Shown here: in pieces, positions 8,651-17,810 of the stretch
Layout of the letters: every line of letters begins with the position of its first letter
Numbering within the stretch: the first letter of the stretch is position 1
NCBI RefSeq assembly: GCF_037890695.1
Contig: NZ_CP149571.1
Location: 2,572,001-2,636,000 of the forward strand
DNA length: 64,000 nt
Reading direction: 5' to 3'
Source: Aeromonas jandaei
Lineage (GTDB): Bacteria > Pseudomonadota > Gammaproteobacteria > Enterobacterales > Aeromonadaceae
Position numbers and translations under genes: made by a program
The notes under the pieces: model-generated
Database searches by the model: none
The model's input: only the letters and a program-made list of their open reading frames with translations
Told to the model about the DNA's origin: nothing

Positions 8651-10093
8651 ATGAAAAAAAAGATAGTAATATTTGGTGTGGGAAGTCTATACAAGAGAGC
8701 ATTGCCATATATAAATGGTGTCTTTGACATTGTTGCGCTATCCGATAATAATAGTTGCCTACATGACTCTATAATTGACGGCATTCCGGTAATATCCCCT
8801 CCAAATATTATAGGGAAAGAGTTCGATGGAGTTGTTATATTAAGCTCCTATTCTAAAGAAATAATTGATCAGTTAATTAAAATTGGTGTGGATGAGCTTC
8901 TGATAACCAATGGACAAAAAATGCTTACAGGCATATTCCAACCTTTACTTGAAAGAGCCTTGATTTGTAGTGATAGATATGCTAGTAACGCCAAGAGTGA
9001 CATATCTTTTTTCATCGATACATTGGGAAATGGTGGTGCTGAAAAGGCCCTCGTTGATCTCACAACGATGCTTTCGAAGAATTTTTTTTCAGCATCTATT
9101 ATTGTCCTTTTTAACATCGGATGTTATTTCGATGCAATCCCTAGTCAGTTCCCGATAAGAATACTATTTAATCCAAGTGATAAAGAATTAGTAGAGATTG
9201 CTTTTAAATTAATAAATTGGAATGTTCTAAGAAGGATATTAAAAATTACTAATAGTCGGATTGATGTATCATTCCTTGATGGATTTAGCTCATTTTTAGT
9301 TGTTGCCGGGAATGCAAGTAAAAAAATTGGATGGATACATTCTGATGTCTCTTATTATCTTGACAATGAGCAGAAAAAGAAAGAAGCATCAGCGGTGTAT
9401 TCTCTGTTTACTGATGTGGTTTTTGTAACAAAAAATTCTCAAGTGGCATGGGATTCATTATTTCCTGATATTAAGCAGGTGAAAAAACATGTGATTTACA
9501 ACATAGTAAATATTGATGATATTACAAGTCATAAAAAAAATAGAGATATATTGGCATTTGATAAATTAACGTTTGTTACTGTAGGTCGTCTTGATTATGT
9601 AAAAGGCTTTGACTTGCTAATTAATATATGCCATAGATTAAATAATGAGGGTTACGATAATTATCAGCTACTCATAATTGGAGAAGGCAGCGACAGGCCC
9701 CTACTTTTGAATATGATAGAAGAGCTTAACATTCCTAATATCAGTTTTTTAGGGCACCTTGCATACCCTTATGATTATATTGATGCTGCTGATTTTTTTC
9801 TATCATCGTCACGTGCTGAAGGTTTTTCTCTGGCCATTTTAGAAGCACTTTTACTGAGGACTCCTGTGATTGCTACAAAAACTGCTGGTTCTATGGAGCT
9901 AATCACTCGTTTAGGTGGAGGGATATTAGTGGAGAATAATATTGATGCTCTTTATTCAGAAATGAAAAGTGCATGTGATGGAAAGTTAAATGTCATTTTC
10001 TCTGCTAAAGAAGATTTTGAAAATATTAATAGAGAAACATGTGGAAAAATAATTAATATATTAAGGAATGAAGAAGACACATCTTTGAAGTAA
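8651..10093 (+). CDS. Family 4 glycosyltransferase with N-terminal Rossmann-like domain
   Basis: The protein has 480 residues with the same two-part build as the gene at 5791: an N-terminal nucleotide-binding-like segment (KIVIFGVGSLYKRALPY, ALSDNNSCLHDSIIDGIPVI) and then a GT-B enzyme (DTLGNGGAEKALVDL, VGRLDYVKGFDLL, EX7E motif EGFSLAILE). An ATG at 8651 follows GGAATAAAATAAT. The pair share motif order and the IAWIHSD/IGWIHSD segment but differ widely, so they are diverged paralogues and not a recent duplication. The gene is AT-rich. It probably extends the glycan that its neighbours build; the linkage is unknown. Confidence 0.8.
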   Translation: MKKKIVIFGVGSLYKRALPYINGVFDIVALSDNNSCLHDSIIDGIPVISPPNIIGKEFDGVVILSSYSKEIIDQLIKIGVDELLITNGQKMLTGIFQPLLERALICSDRYASNAKSDISFFIDTLGNGGAEKALVDLTTMLSKNFFSASIIVLFNIGCYFDAIPSQFPIRILFNPSDKELVEIAFKLINWNVLRRILKITNSRIDVSFLDGFSSFLVVAGNASKKIGWIHSDVSYYLDNEQKKKEASAVYSLFTDVVFVTKNSQVAWDSLFPDIKQVKKHVIYNIVNIDDITSHKKNRDILAFDKLTFVTVGRLDYVKGFDLLINICHRLNNEGYDNYQLLIIGEGSDRPLLLNMIEELNIPNISFLGHLAYPYDYIDAADFFLSSSRAEGFSLAILEALLLRTPVIATKTAGSMELITRLGGGILVENNIDALYSEMKSACDGKLNVIFSAKEDFENINRETCGKIINILRNEEDTSLK

Positions 10094-10300
10094 ATATTCT
10101 AGAGAAACAGACTTCAAACAAAACACTTAGATCTCGGATTACTAATACGGCGTTACTTAGGGGCACTGCTACGACCTAGACTTTCTTTGAAGTTATCTTT
10201 TTGTTAGGACTTAATAAAATATTTTGAGCATTTTAAATTTTAATAAGCGCCGGATTTTTAAAAATATTATTACTTATATTTATTAGTCTTGGAGGGTGTC

Positions 10301-11590
10301 ATGGCTAAAAAACCATTCTTCAGTATTGTGATTCCTACTCGAGATCGACCCGAGCTTGTAATAAAAGTATTGAAATCGTTAACGTTGCAAACATTCTCAG
10401 ATTTTGAAGTTATTATATCTGATAATGGGTGTATTCCTTTGTGTGAACATAAAATATCTTCATTTTTAGGTGATGCAAGGTTTCACTATAAGAGACCATC
10501 TTCCGTTATGAATATGTGTGATCACTGGGAATTTGCGATAGAAAGCGCGCAAGGTGAATATATTACAGTATTAGGTGATAAGTTCATTTTGCGTTCTGAT
10601 GCGTTGTCTTTAATGGCTAAAGAAATCTCAAAATACACACCTGATGTAGTAACATGGCAATATGAATTTTTTGATGTAAATAAATCAGTAAACGGGGGGT
10701 TATATGGAGACTATCATCCTTTAATAAAGCCTGGTATTGCAAAACCATATTCCCCATCTCTAGAATTAGAACGTCGCTTTAGTTTTGATTTTCCTTTATT
10801 TTGCCGATTTAACAAGTCATCTGATAGTTATGGGAAGATATATTCTGGCTTTGTTAGGGCAGACATATTAATTTACATTAAAAATTGTTATGGTAGAATA
10901 TTTCATCCAATGAGTCCTGATTTTACATCGATGATTGCTATTCTAAATGAAAGTAAAATATGTATCGACATAAACCAAGCTTTGATGCTGATTATTAGCA
11001 TGGATGGGATTTCAACTGGTGCTGCTACTCGGTCGTCACTTTATGCTGCCCGTAAGTATATTGAAAGTTATGGAAGAGATTCATTTGACTATTGGCAAAA
11101 ATTACCAATCAAGGGACTTGGAGTAGGACATAACTCTTATGTTTCTGCCGAATTTGATCTAATTAAGTCGTTGGCGAAGGATGGTCCAGTTAAAAATCTG
11201 GAATTAGATAAAGGGGCTATTGCATTTTGGGCAAAAGAGGATCTTAAGGTTGTGTCAGATATTGATTTCACTGAGCGAGCCAAGTTTGAGAAATTGTTGC
11301 TTCCTTGGATTTCTTCAATTGATAAGCCAAGGCTGGAGAGATTGGAATATAACCTCATAGAGCATTCTAAACCAGCAAAAAGTGAGATTTATCACTCTGG
11401 CTTGAAAAAAACAAATGAGTTTGTTCGTGGGATATCCGCCGAACACTTGGCTTATATTCATTGGCATGATGGTATTGCATTGCCAAGAAAACCTGTATCA
11501 GAAAAGGCAATGGAATTATTTGAAGCATTAGACTATTTAGAAGACTATAATAACTATTCATGTCAGATACTTGGCATTAACACACATTAA
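10301..11590 (+). CDS. Family 2 glycosyltransferase with altered acidic motif
   Basis: The protein has 429 residues. It starts MAKKPFFSIVIPTRDRPELV, with a strong ribosome site (GGAGGG) eight bases upstream of the ATG. The GT-A nucleotide-binding part is clear (EVIISDNG near residue 42). Where most members have a DxD or DDD metal site after GEYITVLG, this protein reads GDKFIL, so one aspartate is replaced by lysine. The long C-terminal half (residues 200-429) has no recognised domain. A 207-base AT-rich gap separates it from the upstream gene, and it lies 14 bases before rfbF, so it could be co-transcribed with the CDP-sugar genes. Confidence 0.75.
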   Translation: MAKKPFFSIVIPTRDRPELVIKVLKSLTLQTFSDFEVIISDNGCIPLCEHKISSFLGDARFHYKRPSSVMNMCDHWEFAIESAQGEYITVLGDKFILRSDALSLMAKEISKYTPDVVTWQYEFFDVNKSVNGGLYGDYHPLIKPGIAKPYSPSLELERRFSFDFPLFCRFNKSSDSYGKIYSGFVRADILIYIKNCYGRIFHPMSPDFTSMIAILNESKICIDINQALMLIISMDGISTGAATRSSLYAARKYIESYGRDSFDYWQKLPIKGLGVGHNSYVSAEFDLIKSLAKDGPVKNLELDKGAIAFWAKEDLKVVSDIDFTERAKFEKLLLPWISSIDKPRLERLEYNLIEHSKPAKSEIYHSGLKKTNEFVRGISAEHLAYIHWHDGIALPRKPVSEKAMELFEALDYLEDYNNYSCQILGINTH

Positions 11591-11604
11591 CACATGAGGT
11601 GAGT

Positions 11605-12378
11605 GTGAAAGCAATAATCCTTGCTGGTGGTCTCGGAACAAGAATAAGTGAAGAGTCTCATCTTAAGCCAAAACCTATGATTGAAATTGGTGGCAAGCCT
11701 ATCCTTTGGCATATCATGAAAATGTACTCGCATCATGGGATTAATGATTTCATAATTTGCTTGGGGTATAAGGGTTATATTATTAAAGAATATTTTGCAA
11801 ATTATTTTTTACATATGTCGGATGTTACATTTGATATGCCGAATAATCGTATGGAAGTTCATCATAACCATGTTGAACCTTGGCGGGTAACATTGGTCGA
11901 TACTGGTGAAGATACTCTCACGGGGGGACGGTTACGACGTGTAGAGGAGTACGTGAAGGGTGAAGCAGCGTTTTGTTTTACTTATGGGGATGGACTCAGT
12001 GATGTGGATATTCGGCAACTTATTAATTTTCATAAAGCTCACGGCAAGATCGCAACAGTGACTGCGGTTGCACCGCCAGGTCGTTATGGTGCTCTGACTC
12101 GGGACGGCAATCTAGTGACAGGCTTTTCTGAGAAACCCAGAGGCGATGGAGGTTTGATTAATGGCGGTTTTTTCGTGCTCTCTCCTGCCGTTTTCACATT
12201 GCTGGAGGGAGATCAATGCAGTTGGGAAGGTGAACCTCTGGCCACATTAGCAAATATGGCGCAGTTGATGTCATTCGAACATCAAGGGTTTTGGCAGCCG
12301 ATGGATACGTTGCGTGAAAAGAATCAGTTGGAGGAGTTATGGGCCAATCACAGGGCTCCTTGGAAGGTATGGGCATGA
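11605..12378 (+). CDS. rfbF: Glucose-1-phosphate cytidylyltransferase
   Basis: The 257-residue protein makes CDP-glucose from CTP and glucose-1-phosphate, the first step of CDP-6-deoxyhexose pathways. It shows the pyrophosphorylase signature AIILAGGLGTRISEES at the N-terminus, the lysine segment KPKPMIEIGGKPILWHIM, and YGDGLSDVD in the metal/sugar site. The GTG at 11605, five bases after GAGG, matches the usual family start; a GTG six bases upstream is an alternative. It overlaps rfbG by ATGA. The first third is AT-rich like the upstream glycosyltransferases, while the rest is GC-richer like the following genes, suggesting a recombination join inside the gene. Confidence 0.9.
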   Translation: MKAIILAGGLGTRISEESHLKPKPMIEIGGKPILWHIMKMYSHHGINDFIICLGYKGYIIKEYFANYFLHMSDVTFDMPNNRMEVHHNHVEPWRVTLVDTGEDTLTGGRLRRVEEYVKGEAAFCFTYGDGLSDVDIRQLINFHKAHGKIATVTAVAPPGRYGALTRDGNLVTGFSEKPRGDGGLINGGFFVLSPAVFTLLEGDQCSWEGEPLATLANMAQLMSFEHQGFWQPMDTLREKNQLEELWANHRAPWKVWA

Positions 12379-13443
12379 CGCAGCGTATTGATGCTTCCTT
12401 TTGGGCGGGGAAACGGGTGCTTGTCACCGGACATACAGGTTTCAAGGGCAGTTGGTTGACCTTGTGGCTGCATCGACTTGGTGCTGATGTGAGCGGAATT
12501 AGTCTAGCACCGAGCTCGACTCCCAATCTGTTTGATGCCGCGGAGATAGCTAAGATATGCCGTCATCATATTTGCGATATCTGTACGCCGGAGTATTTTG
12601 TGCCACTTGTAAATACAGTGAGACCAGAGATCGTATTCCATCTTGCAGCGCAATCATTGGTTCGAGAGGGTTATCGTGAGCCAGCACGAACATTTGAAAC
12701 CAATCTGATGGGGTCGGTGTATTTATTAGACACGCTCAGGACATTGGACTCAGTCAAGAGTGTTGTTATGGTTACCACGGATAAGGTCTATTACAATCAA
12801 GAGTCTGTTTGGCCTTATCGGGAGACTGACCGTTTGGGGGGGCACGATCCATACAGTGCAAGCAAGGCTGCCAGTGAACTGGTGATAAGTTGTTATCGTG
12901 AGGCATTCTTGGCCGCTAGGGGGGTTGCCATCGCAACTGCTCGAGCTGGTAATGTCATCGGTGGAGGAGATTGGTCCGCCGATCGTTTGATTCCTGATGC
13001 GGTACGGGCCTGGCAAGGAGGTCAGACTTTATCCATTCGGCGCCCCGAGGCCGTTCGACCGTGGCAGCATGTCTTGGAGCCTATTGCCGCCTATATGGTG
13101 TTGGCTCAACGTCTGTATCAAGAGCCTCGATTGTCAGGGGCTTATAACTTCGGTCCGAGATAGCCGGGATGCTGCAAGCGTGGCGCAGGTGGTGGATTTG
13201 GCGGCTTTTAGTTATGGGCTCAATCAGAAGGCTTGGCGTTTGGTGGGTGAACCTGGCCCTCATGAGACCAGTTGGTTGGCGCTGGAGACAGCCAAGGCGC
13301 GGCATACTTTGAACATTTCACCTCGGTGGCCATTGTCACAGGCCGTTGAGAAGACCATGTCTTGGTATCGCGATTGGTATCAGGGGGCGGGGGCCCGAGA
13401 TTTGTGTGAGCAACAAATTAAAGCCTACGAGGCTCAGCCATGA
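12375..13443 (+). pseudogene. rfbG: CDP-glucose 4,6-dehydratase, frameshifted
   Basis: An SDR-fold dehydratase converting CDP-glucose to CDP-4-keto-6-deoxyglucose. The first frame has the NAD motif GHTGFKGSW (residues 18-26), the catalytic YSASKAASE and the C-terminal YNFGPR, then stops at 13163. The missing C-terminus (DSRDAASVAQVVDLA to the end at 13443) continues in another frame. Removing one G near 13,155 would read YNFGPDSRDAAS, which resembles the family pattern, so a single extra base explains the break. Either it is a sequencing error or the CDP-sugar pathway is now blocked at step two. The following gene starts within its stop codon. Confidence 0.85.
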
Positions 13444-14003
13444 GTCGTTTTACCCTATTGTCCGAACCATTACTTGGTGCCAGATTGTTGCAGCGCGAAG
13501 TGCATGCTGACTCACGCGGTGCTTTGAGCAGACTCTTCTGTGTCGAAGATCTGTCTGTTCTGGGTTGGGGGGCATGCGTGGCACAGGTCAATCTGACATG
13601 TACGTCCCGCTGTGGCACTGTCCGTGGGCTCCATTTCCAATATCCACCGCATGCCGAGAAAAAGTTGGTGACCTGTATTCGGGGGCGGGTTTGGGACGTA
13701 ATTGTCGACATTCGGGCTGATTCACCGACTTTTCTGATGTGGCATGCGGAGGAACTTTCGGATGAGAACCTCCGTTCTTTGCTGATTCCAGAAGGATTTG
13801 CGCACGGTTTTCAGACCCTGAGTGATGAAGTCGAAATGCTTTATTGTCATTCGGCAGCCTATGTTGCAGTTGCAGAAGGAGGACTCTATCCATTGGATCC
13901 GTATCTTCAGATTTCATGGCCGATGCCGATAACAGAAATTTCCGCACGTGATCGCCAGCATTCTGCATTAAACGACAGTTTTCAAGGAGTGTTAATTCGA
14001 TGA
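13440..14003 (+). CDS. RmlC-like nucleotide-sugar 3(5)-epimerase
   Basis: The protein has 187 residues, the normal length of the cupin-fold dTDP-4-dehydrorhamnose epimerase family. It has RGLHFQYPPHAEKKLVTCIR with the catalytic histidine (about residue 62) and GRVWDVIVDIR, and a tyrosine-containing segment LYCHSAAYVAVAEGG. Because rfbF and rfbG sit immediately upstream with ATGA overlaps, the likely substrate is CDP-4-keto-6-deoxyglucose and not the dTDP form (inference from context). Whether it inverts C3, C5 or both cannot be decided from sequence. It overlaps the next gene by ATGA. Confidence 0.8.
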   Translation: MSRFTLLSEPLLGARLLQREVHADSRGALSRLFCVEDLSVLGWGACVAQVNLTCTSRCGTVRGLHFQYPPHAEKKLVTCIRGRVWDVIVDIRADSPTFLMWHAEELSDENLRSLLIPEGFAHGFQTLSDEVEMLYCHSAAYVAVAEGGLYPLDPYLQISWPMPITEISARDRQHSALNDSFQGVLIR

Positions 14004-15223
14004 GATGCCGACACTGCGGTACCCCGCTGGTTCATCGTTTTCTCGATCTGGGCTTTGCTCCGCCATCGAATGCCTATCTGTCTGCCACCGATCTCTCCCG
14101 ACCAGAAGTAACCTACCCCTTGCGCTTGCGAGTGTGTGACCAGTGTTGGCTGGTACAAACGGAGGATTTTGCTTCGGCAGATCAGCTTTTTTGTGCAGAT
14201 TATGCATATTTTTCAAGTACATCGACCAGCTGGTTAGCTCATGCCGCCCGTTATTGTGCGCGCATGATTGACGAGTTGTCTCTGACGTCCACGAGTCATG
14301 TGGTTGAGATTGCTGCCAACGATGGGTATTTGCTGAAGAACTTTGTAGCTGCAGAGATTCCTTGCCTGGGAGTGGAACCTACCGCTGGTACTGCCGCTTC
14401 TGCTGAATTGCTGGATATTCCGATTATCCGGGAGTTTTTTAGTTCCGAGTTAGCTCAACAAATGAGAGGAAAAGGACAAGGGGCGGATCTACTGATCGGT
14501 AATAATGTTCTCGCCCATGTGCCGGATATCAATGATTTTTGTCGTGGCTTGAAATGTCTGCTTAATCCAGGTGGAACTTTGACGCTGGAGTTTCCTCATC
14601 TGCTGCAATTATTGCGGCAGGTTCAGTTCGATACAGTTTATCACGAGCATTTTTCGTATCTGTCGCTGCAGACTGTGCTACGGATTTTGGCTTCGGTTGG
14701 CCTGAGAGTGTTCCACGTGGAGTCACTGGCGACCCATGGCGGAAGCTTACGGGTATTTGCCTGTCATGCCGATGAACAACGACCGGATACTGTGGCTGTC
14801 GCAGAGTGCTTGCATCAGGAGGCCGTGGCTGGATTACATCAGTTGAACATCTATCTGAAGTTCCAAGCACAGGCGGACAGAGTCAAAAATTCACTACTTT
14901 CATTCTTATTAACACAGCATCAAGCGGGGCAGACGGTGGTTGCCTATGGTGCAGCCGCTAAAGGCAATACTTTGTTGAACTATGCCGGTGTTCGTCCCGA
15001 TCTGCTGCCTTATATCTGTGATGCTGCCTGTTCAAAACAGGGGCGATTTATGCCTGGGAGCCATATTCCAATCTTGCCGCCGGAAGTACTGATGGCTAAT
15101 CCCCCTGATTTTGTCCTGATTTTACCTTGGAATTTGGCTGATGAAATCAGCCGCCAACTGGCGCCTCTGAGGGCCGCAGGAACTCGTTTCGTCGTCGCGG
15201 TTCCGCGTTTGGAGATCCTATGA
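14000..15223 (+). CDS. Nucleotide-sugar C-methyltransferase
   Basis: The 407-residue protein has three parts: an N-terminal zinc-binding domain with C3xxC6 and CDQC near residue 48, a central SAM domain (VVEIAANDGYLLKNF, EFPHL), and a C-terminal Rossmann-like domain (VAYGAAAKGNTLLNYAG). The motif YHEHFSYLSL carries the Tyr/His pair used as catalytic base in TcaB9/TylC3-type 3-C-methyltransferases, which act on 4-keto sugars. A 4-keto CDP-sugar from rfbG and the epimerase is the obvious substrate (inference). A clear AAGGAGTG precedes the start, and ATGA overlaps occur at both ends. Confidence 0.85.
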   Translation: MRCRHCGTPLVHRFLDLGFAPPSNAYLSATDLSRPEVTYPLRLRVCDQCWLVQTEDFASADQLFCADYAYFSSTSTSWLAHAARYCARMIDELSLTSTSHVVEIAANDGYLLKNFVAAEIPCLGVEPTAGTAASAELLDIPIIREFFSSELAQQMRGKGQGADLLIGNNVLAHVPDINDFCRGLKCLLNPGGTLTLEFPHLLQLLRQVQFDTVYHEHFSYLSLQTVLRILASVGLRVFHVESLATHGGSLRVFACHADEQRPDTVAVAECLHQEAVAGLHQLNIYLKFQAQADRVKNSLLSFLLTQHQAGQTVVAYGAAAKGNTLLNYAGVRPDLLPYICDAACSKQGRFMPGSHIPILPPEVLMANPPDFVLILPWNLADEISRQLAPLRAAGTRFVVAVPRLEIL

Positions 15224-16344
15224 GTGAGCGTATCTTATATACCAAACCATCTATCACCGAGCTAGAAATTGGCTACGCCACTGATGCGGCGACCAACGGC
15301 TGGGGAGAGCGTTGTTATGAATATATTGACCGTTTTGAACGGCTTTTCCGTGAGCATCTGGGTGTGAAATACGTGATCGCCACGTCAAGCGGTACCGGTG
15401 CCCTGCATATGGGGATGGCTGCGCTAGGCATCGGTGCTGGTGATGAAGTGATATTGGCTGACAGTAACTGGATTGCCAGCGTTGCCCCCGTAATCCATTT
15501 GGGGGCGAAACCTGTTTTTGTGGATATATTACCCGACTCCTGGTGTCTGGATCCTGACTTGGTTGAGGCTGCAATTACGCCACGTACCAAGGCCATTCTT
15601 GCAGTACATCTCTATGGCAACCTCTGCCATATGACGCAATTGCTTGAGATTGGTAAACGCTACAGGATTCCTGTAATTGAAGATGCAGCAGAAGCGATTG
15701 GTTCTATATATCATGGCCAGCGAGCTGGTTCTATCGGGCGCTTTGGTGCTTTTTCATTTCATGGAACCAAAACAATGACAACCGGTGAAGGTGGCATGTT
15801 TGTTACCAATGATGACGACCTCTATGAACGGGTGTTAACATTGAGCAACCACGGTCGAGCACGTGGACAGACTCGCCAGTTCTGGCCAGAGACTGTGGGA
15901 TATAAATACAAGATGTCGAATATTCAGGCGGCGATCGGTTGTGGTCAGATGGCTCGGGTTGAAGAATTGATTTGTCGAAAGAGACAAATTTTGCAGTATT
16001 ATCGCCAAGCATTGCTTCCCCTGAGAGGACTGTCGATGAATCCTGAGCCTCTTGATGGCGTTAATGGTGCTTGGATGCCAACTGTTATATTTGAACGGGA
16101 CTTAGGCATCACTCGTGAACATCTGATTTCTGAATTCAGCAGTGCCAACATTGATGCCAGAGTTTTTTTCTGGCCGTTATCACAACTGCCGGTATTTAGT
16201 GGTGCAGAAGGAAAACCACTAGCAAAAGATATTGCCGCTAGAAGCATTAACCTCCCGAGCTATCATGATATTACTCCTGCGCAAATGGATCAGGTTATTC
16301 AAGTGATTGTTAAGTTACACGGTGAGGTTTGTCGTGTGCAATAA
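15220..16344 (+). CDS. PLP-dependent nucleotide-sugar aminotransferase (DegT/DnrJ/EryC1 family)
   Basis: The 374-residue fold-type I enzyme has catalytic lysine K184 in FHGTKTMTTGEGG and the PLP aspartate D155 in PVIEDAAEAIG. The lysine indicates an aminotransferase and not a 3-dehydrase, where it is a histidine. It probably converts the C4 ketone of the sugar made by the upstream enzymes to an amine, as perosamine-synthase relatives do. This is the fifth gene of an ATGA-overlapped run from rfbF. Expected product, by inference: a CDP-linked 4-amino-4,6-dideoxy-3-C-methylhexose. Regiochemistry (C3 or C4) is assumed, not shown. Confidence 0.85.
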   Translation: MSERILYTKPSITELEIGYATDAATNGWGERCYEYIDRFERLFREHLGVKYVIATSSGTGALHMGMAALGIGAGDEVILADSNWIASVAPVIHLGAKPVFVDILPDSWCLDPDLVEAAITPRTKAILAVHLYGNLCHMTQLLEIGKRYRIPVIEDAAEAIGSIYHGQRAGSIGRFGAFSFHGTKTMTTGEGGMFVTNDDDLYERVLTLSNHGRARGQTRQFWPETVGYKYKMSNIQAAIGCGQMARVEELICRKRQILQYYRQALLPLRGLSMNPEPLDGVNGAWMPTVIFERDLGITREHLISEFSSANIDARVFFWPLSQLPVFSGAEGKPLAKDIAARSINLPSYHDITPAQMDQVIQVIVKLHGEVCRVQ

Positions 16345-17062
16345 TAATGGTTATACGGTAGTCATTTCTCAACCAATGTATTTCCCCTGGATCGGTTTGT
16401 TTCAACAAATAAATTACTCTAATGCCTTTGTTTTTTATGACGACGTTCAATTCACTCGTGGTTTTTTCAATAGGGTACAGCTAAAAAATAAGCATGGCAT
16501 AGTGTGGTTGACCGTACCATTGATGAAGTGGCATCGTGGCGCGCGTATCAGTGATGTACAGATAGACAACACAAAGCCTTGGCAATCTCAACATCTTAAT
16601 ATGCTTCAACAGGCATTTAGTCAAACGCGCTATGGCGCTGATGTGATGGACATTGTGCAAAGTGTGTTTTCTAGGCAGTCAGACTCGCTGAGTGATCTAG
16701 CCATCGTTTCAACCAAAATTATGTGTCAGTATTTGGGGCTTGAGACAGAAAAACGACAATTTTCCTGTTCATCGTCACTCAATATTGATGGGAAAAGTAG
16801 TGATCGACTTATTAAAATCTGCCAGCATCTCCATGCTAGCGAATATTTAACTGGCCATGGAGCAAAACATTATTTATTTCATGAGCAATTTGAAAAAAAT
16901 GGCTTGCAGGTCAATTATATCGATTATGTATTGACTCCATACCCGCAACAGTTTGGTGATTTTACACCTTATGTTACGGCGCTTGATGCCATTGCCCATC
17001 TGGGACCTGAAGCTGTAACGCTCTTACCTGCAAGGAAAATTTCGTGGCGAGCATTTAGTTAA
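16334..17062 (+). CDS. WbqC-like family protein
   Basis: The protein has 242 residues and belongs to the WbqC-like family found in O-antigen clusters. It starts with the conserved VVISQPMYFPWIGLFQQI and continues FYDDVQFTRGFFNRVQLKN. The GTG at 16334 was chosen because GAGG stands seven bases upstream and the start overlaps the end of the aminotransferase gene. The biochemical role of this family is not firmly known; members often accompany 4-amino-sugar genes, so acylation or another modification of the new amine is plausible (inference). From here the DNA becomes AT-rich again. Confidence 0.8.
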   Translation: MCNNNGYTVVISQPMYFPWIGLFQQINYSNAFVFYDDVQFTRGFFNRVQLKNKHGIVWLTVPLMKWHRGARISDVQIDNTKPWQSQHLNMLQQAFSQTRYGADVMDIVQSVFSRQSDSLSDLAIVSTKIMCQYLGLETEKRQFSCSSSLNIDGKSSDRLIKICQHLHASEYLTGHGAKHYLFHEQFEKNGLQVNYIDYVLTPYPQQFGDFTPYVTALDAIAHLGPEAVTLLPARKISWRAFS

Positions 17063-17087
17063 TACTACTCTTGGGAGCAAAAGTAAT

Positions 17088-17810
17088 ATGAAAAGAGATT
17101 TGAATCTAGTATCAGGAGAGTATAATCCAAACTCAGTAACAAGTATTGAAAATGATCTCATTTTGAATTGGTACCCCCATAGAGTTATTCGGCGAAGTGG
17201 TCATGTAGAACGGCTTCTTGAATTAGGTCTAGGGCATGGCCATACTGCTAAGATATTTAACGAGCACAGTGATAGTTACACTGTGTTGGACGGCTCATCA
17301 GTAGTTATTAAACAATTCAAAGCTAATAATCCTGATTTTACAGGTTGTGTTATTGAATCGTACTTTGAAGATTTTCAGTCAGATGAAAATTATGACGTCA
17401 TAGTGATGGGGTTTATTCTTGAACATGTAGATGACCCACATCTGATACTGAAAAAGTATCGCAATATGTTGAAGTCAAATGGAAGGTTGTATATTGCGGT
17501 ACCTAATGCCAAGTCGCTTAATCGCAGGTTTGGGCTTGCACTCGGAATAATTGATGATATCTATTCACTGAATGAAAATGATTTGGCATTAGGACATCTT
17601 CGTCAATATTGCTTGGACACACTCACACTGGCGGTTACTCATGCTGGCTATAAAGTTACCTATCAAGAGGGGATATATTTAAAACCCCTTCCATTAAGCA
17701 CTCTTAAAACTCTCGATAACTTTGAAGACAACTTGCAGGCAATGTTGAAAGTCGGTGTTGACTTTCCTGAATTATGTGTAGGGATAATGTTGGAACTGAC
17801 AATTATATGA
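17088..17810 (+). CDS. Class I SAM-dependent methyltransferase
   Basis: The 240-residue protein has the SAM motif LLELGLGHGHTAKIF near residue 44, the acidic LDG after strand 2, and FILEHVDDPHLILK (motif of the Methyltransf_11/23 type). The likely substrate is a sugar or a modified amino sugar of the same locus, methylated on O or N. It starts 25 bases after the WbqC-like gene with GGGAG upstream, and its stop overlaps the next ATG (ATGA). It lacks the zinc and C-terminal domains of the C-methyltransferase at 14000, so it probably has a different target. Confidence 0.75.
   Translation: MKRDLNLVSGEYNPNSVTSIENDLILNWYPHRVIRRSGHVERLLELGLGHGHTAKIFNEHSDSYTVLDGSSVVIKQFKANNPDFTGCVIESYFEDFQSDENYDVIVMGFILEHVDDPHLILKKYRNMLKSNGRLYIAVPNAKSLNRRFGLALGIIDDIYSLNENDLALGHLRQYCLDTLTLAVTHAGYKVTYQEGIYLKPLPLSTLKTLDNFEDNLQAMLKVGVDFPELCVGIMLELTII

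Noticed and set aside
12375..13443. Programmed ribosomal frameshift in rfbG
   Set aside because: No slippery heptamer or following structure is evident, and rfbG relatives have a single frame.
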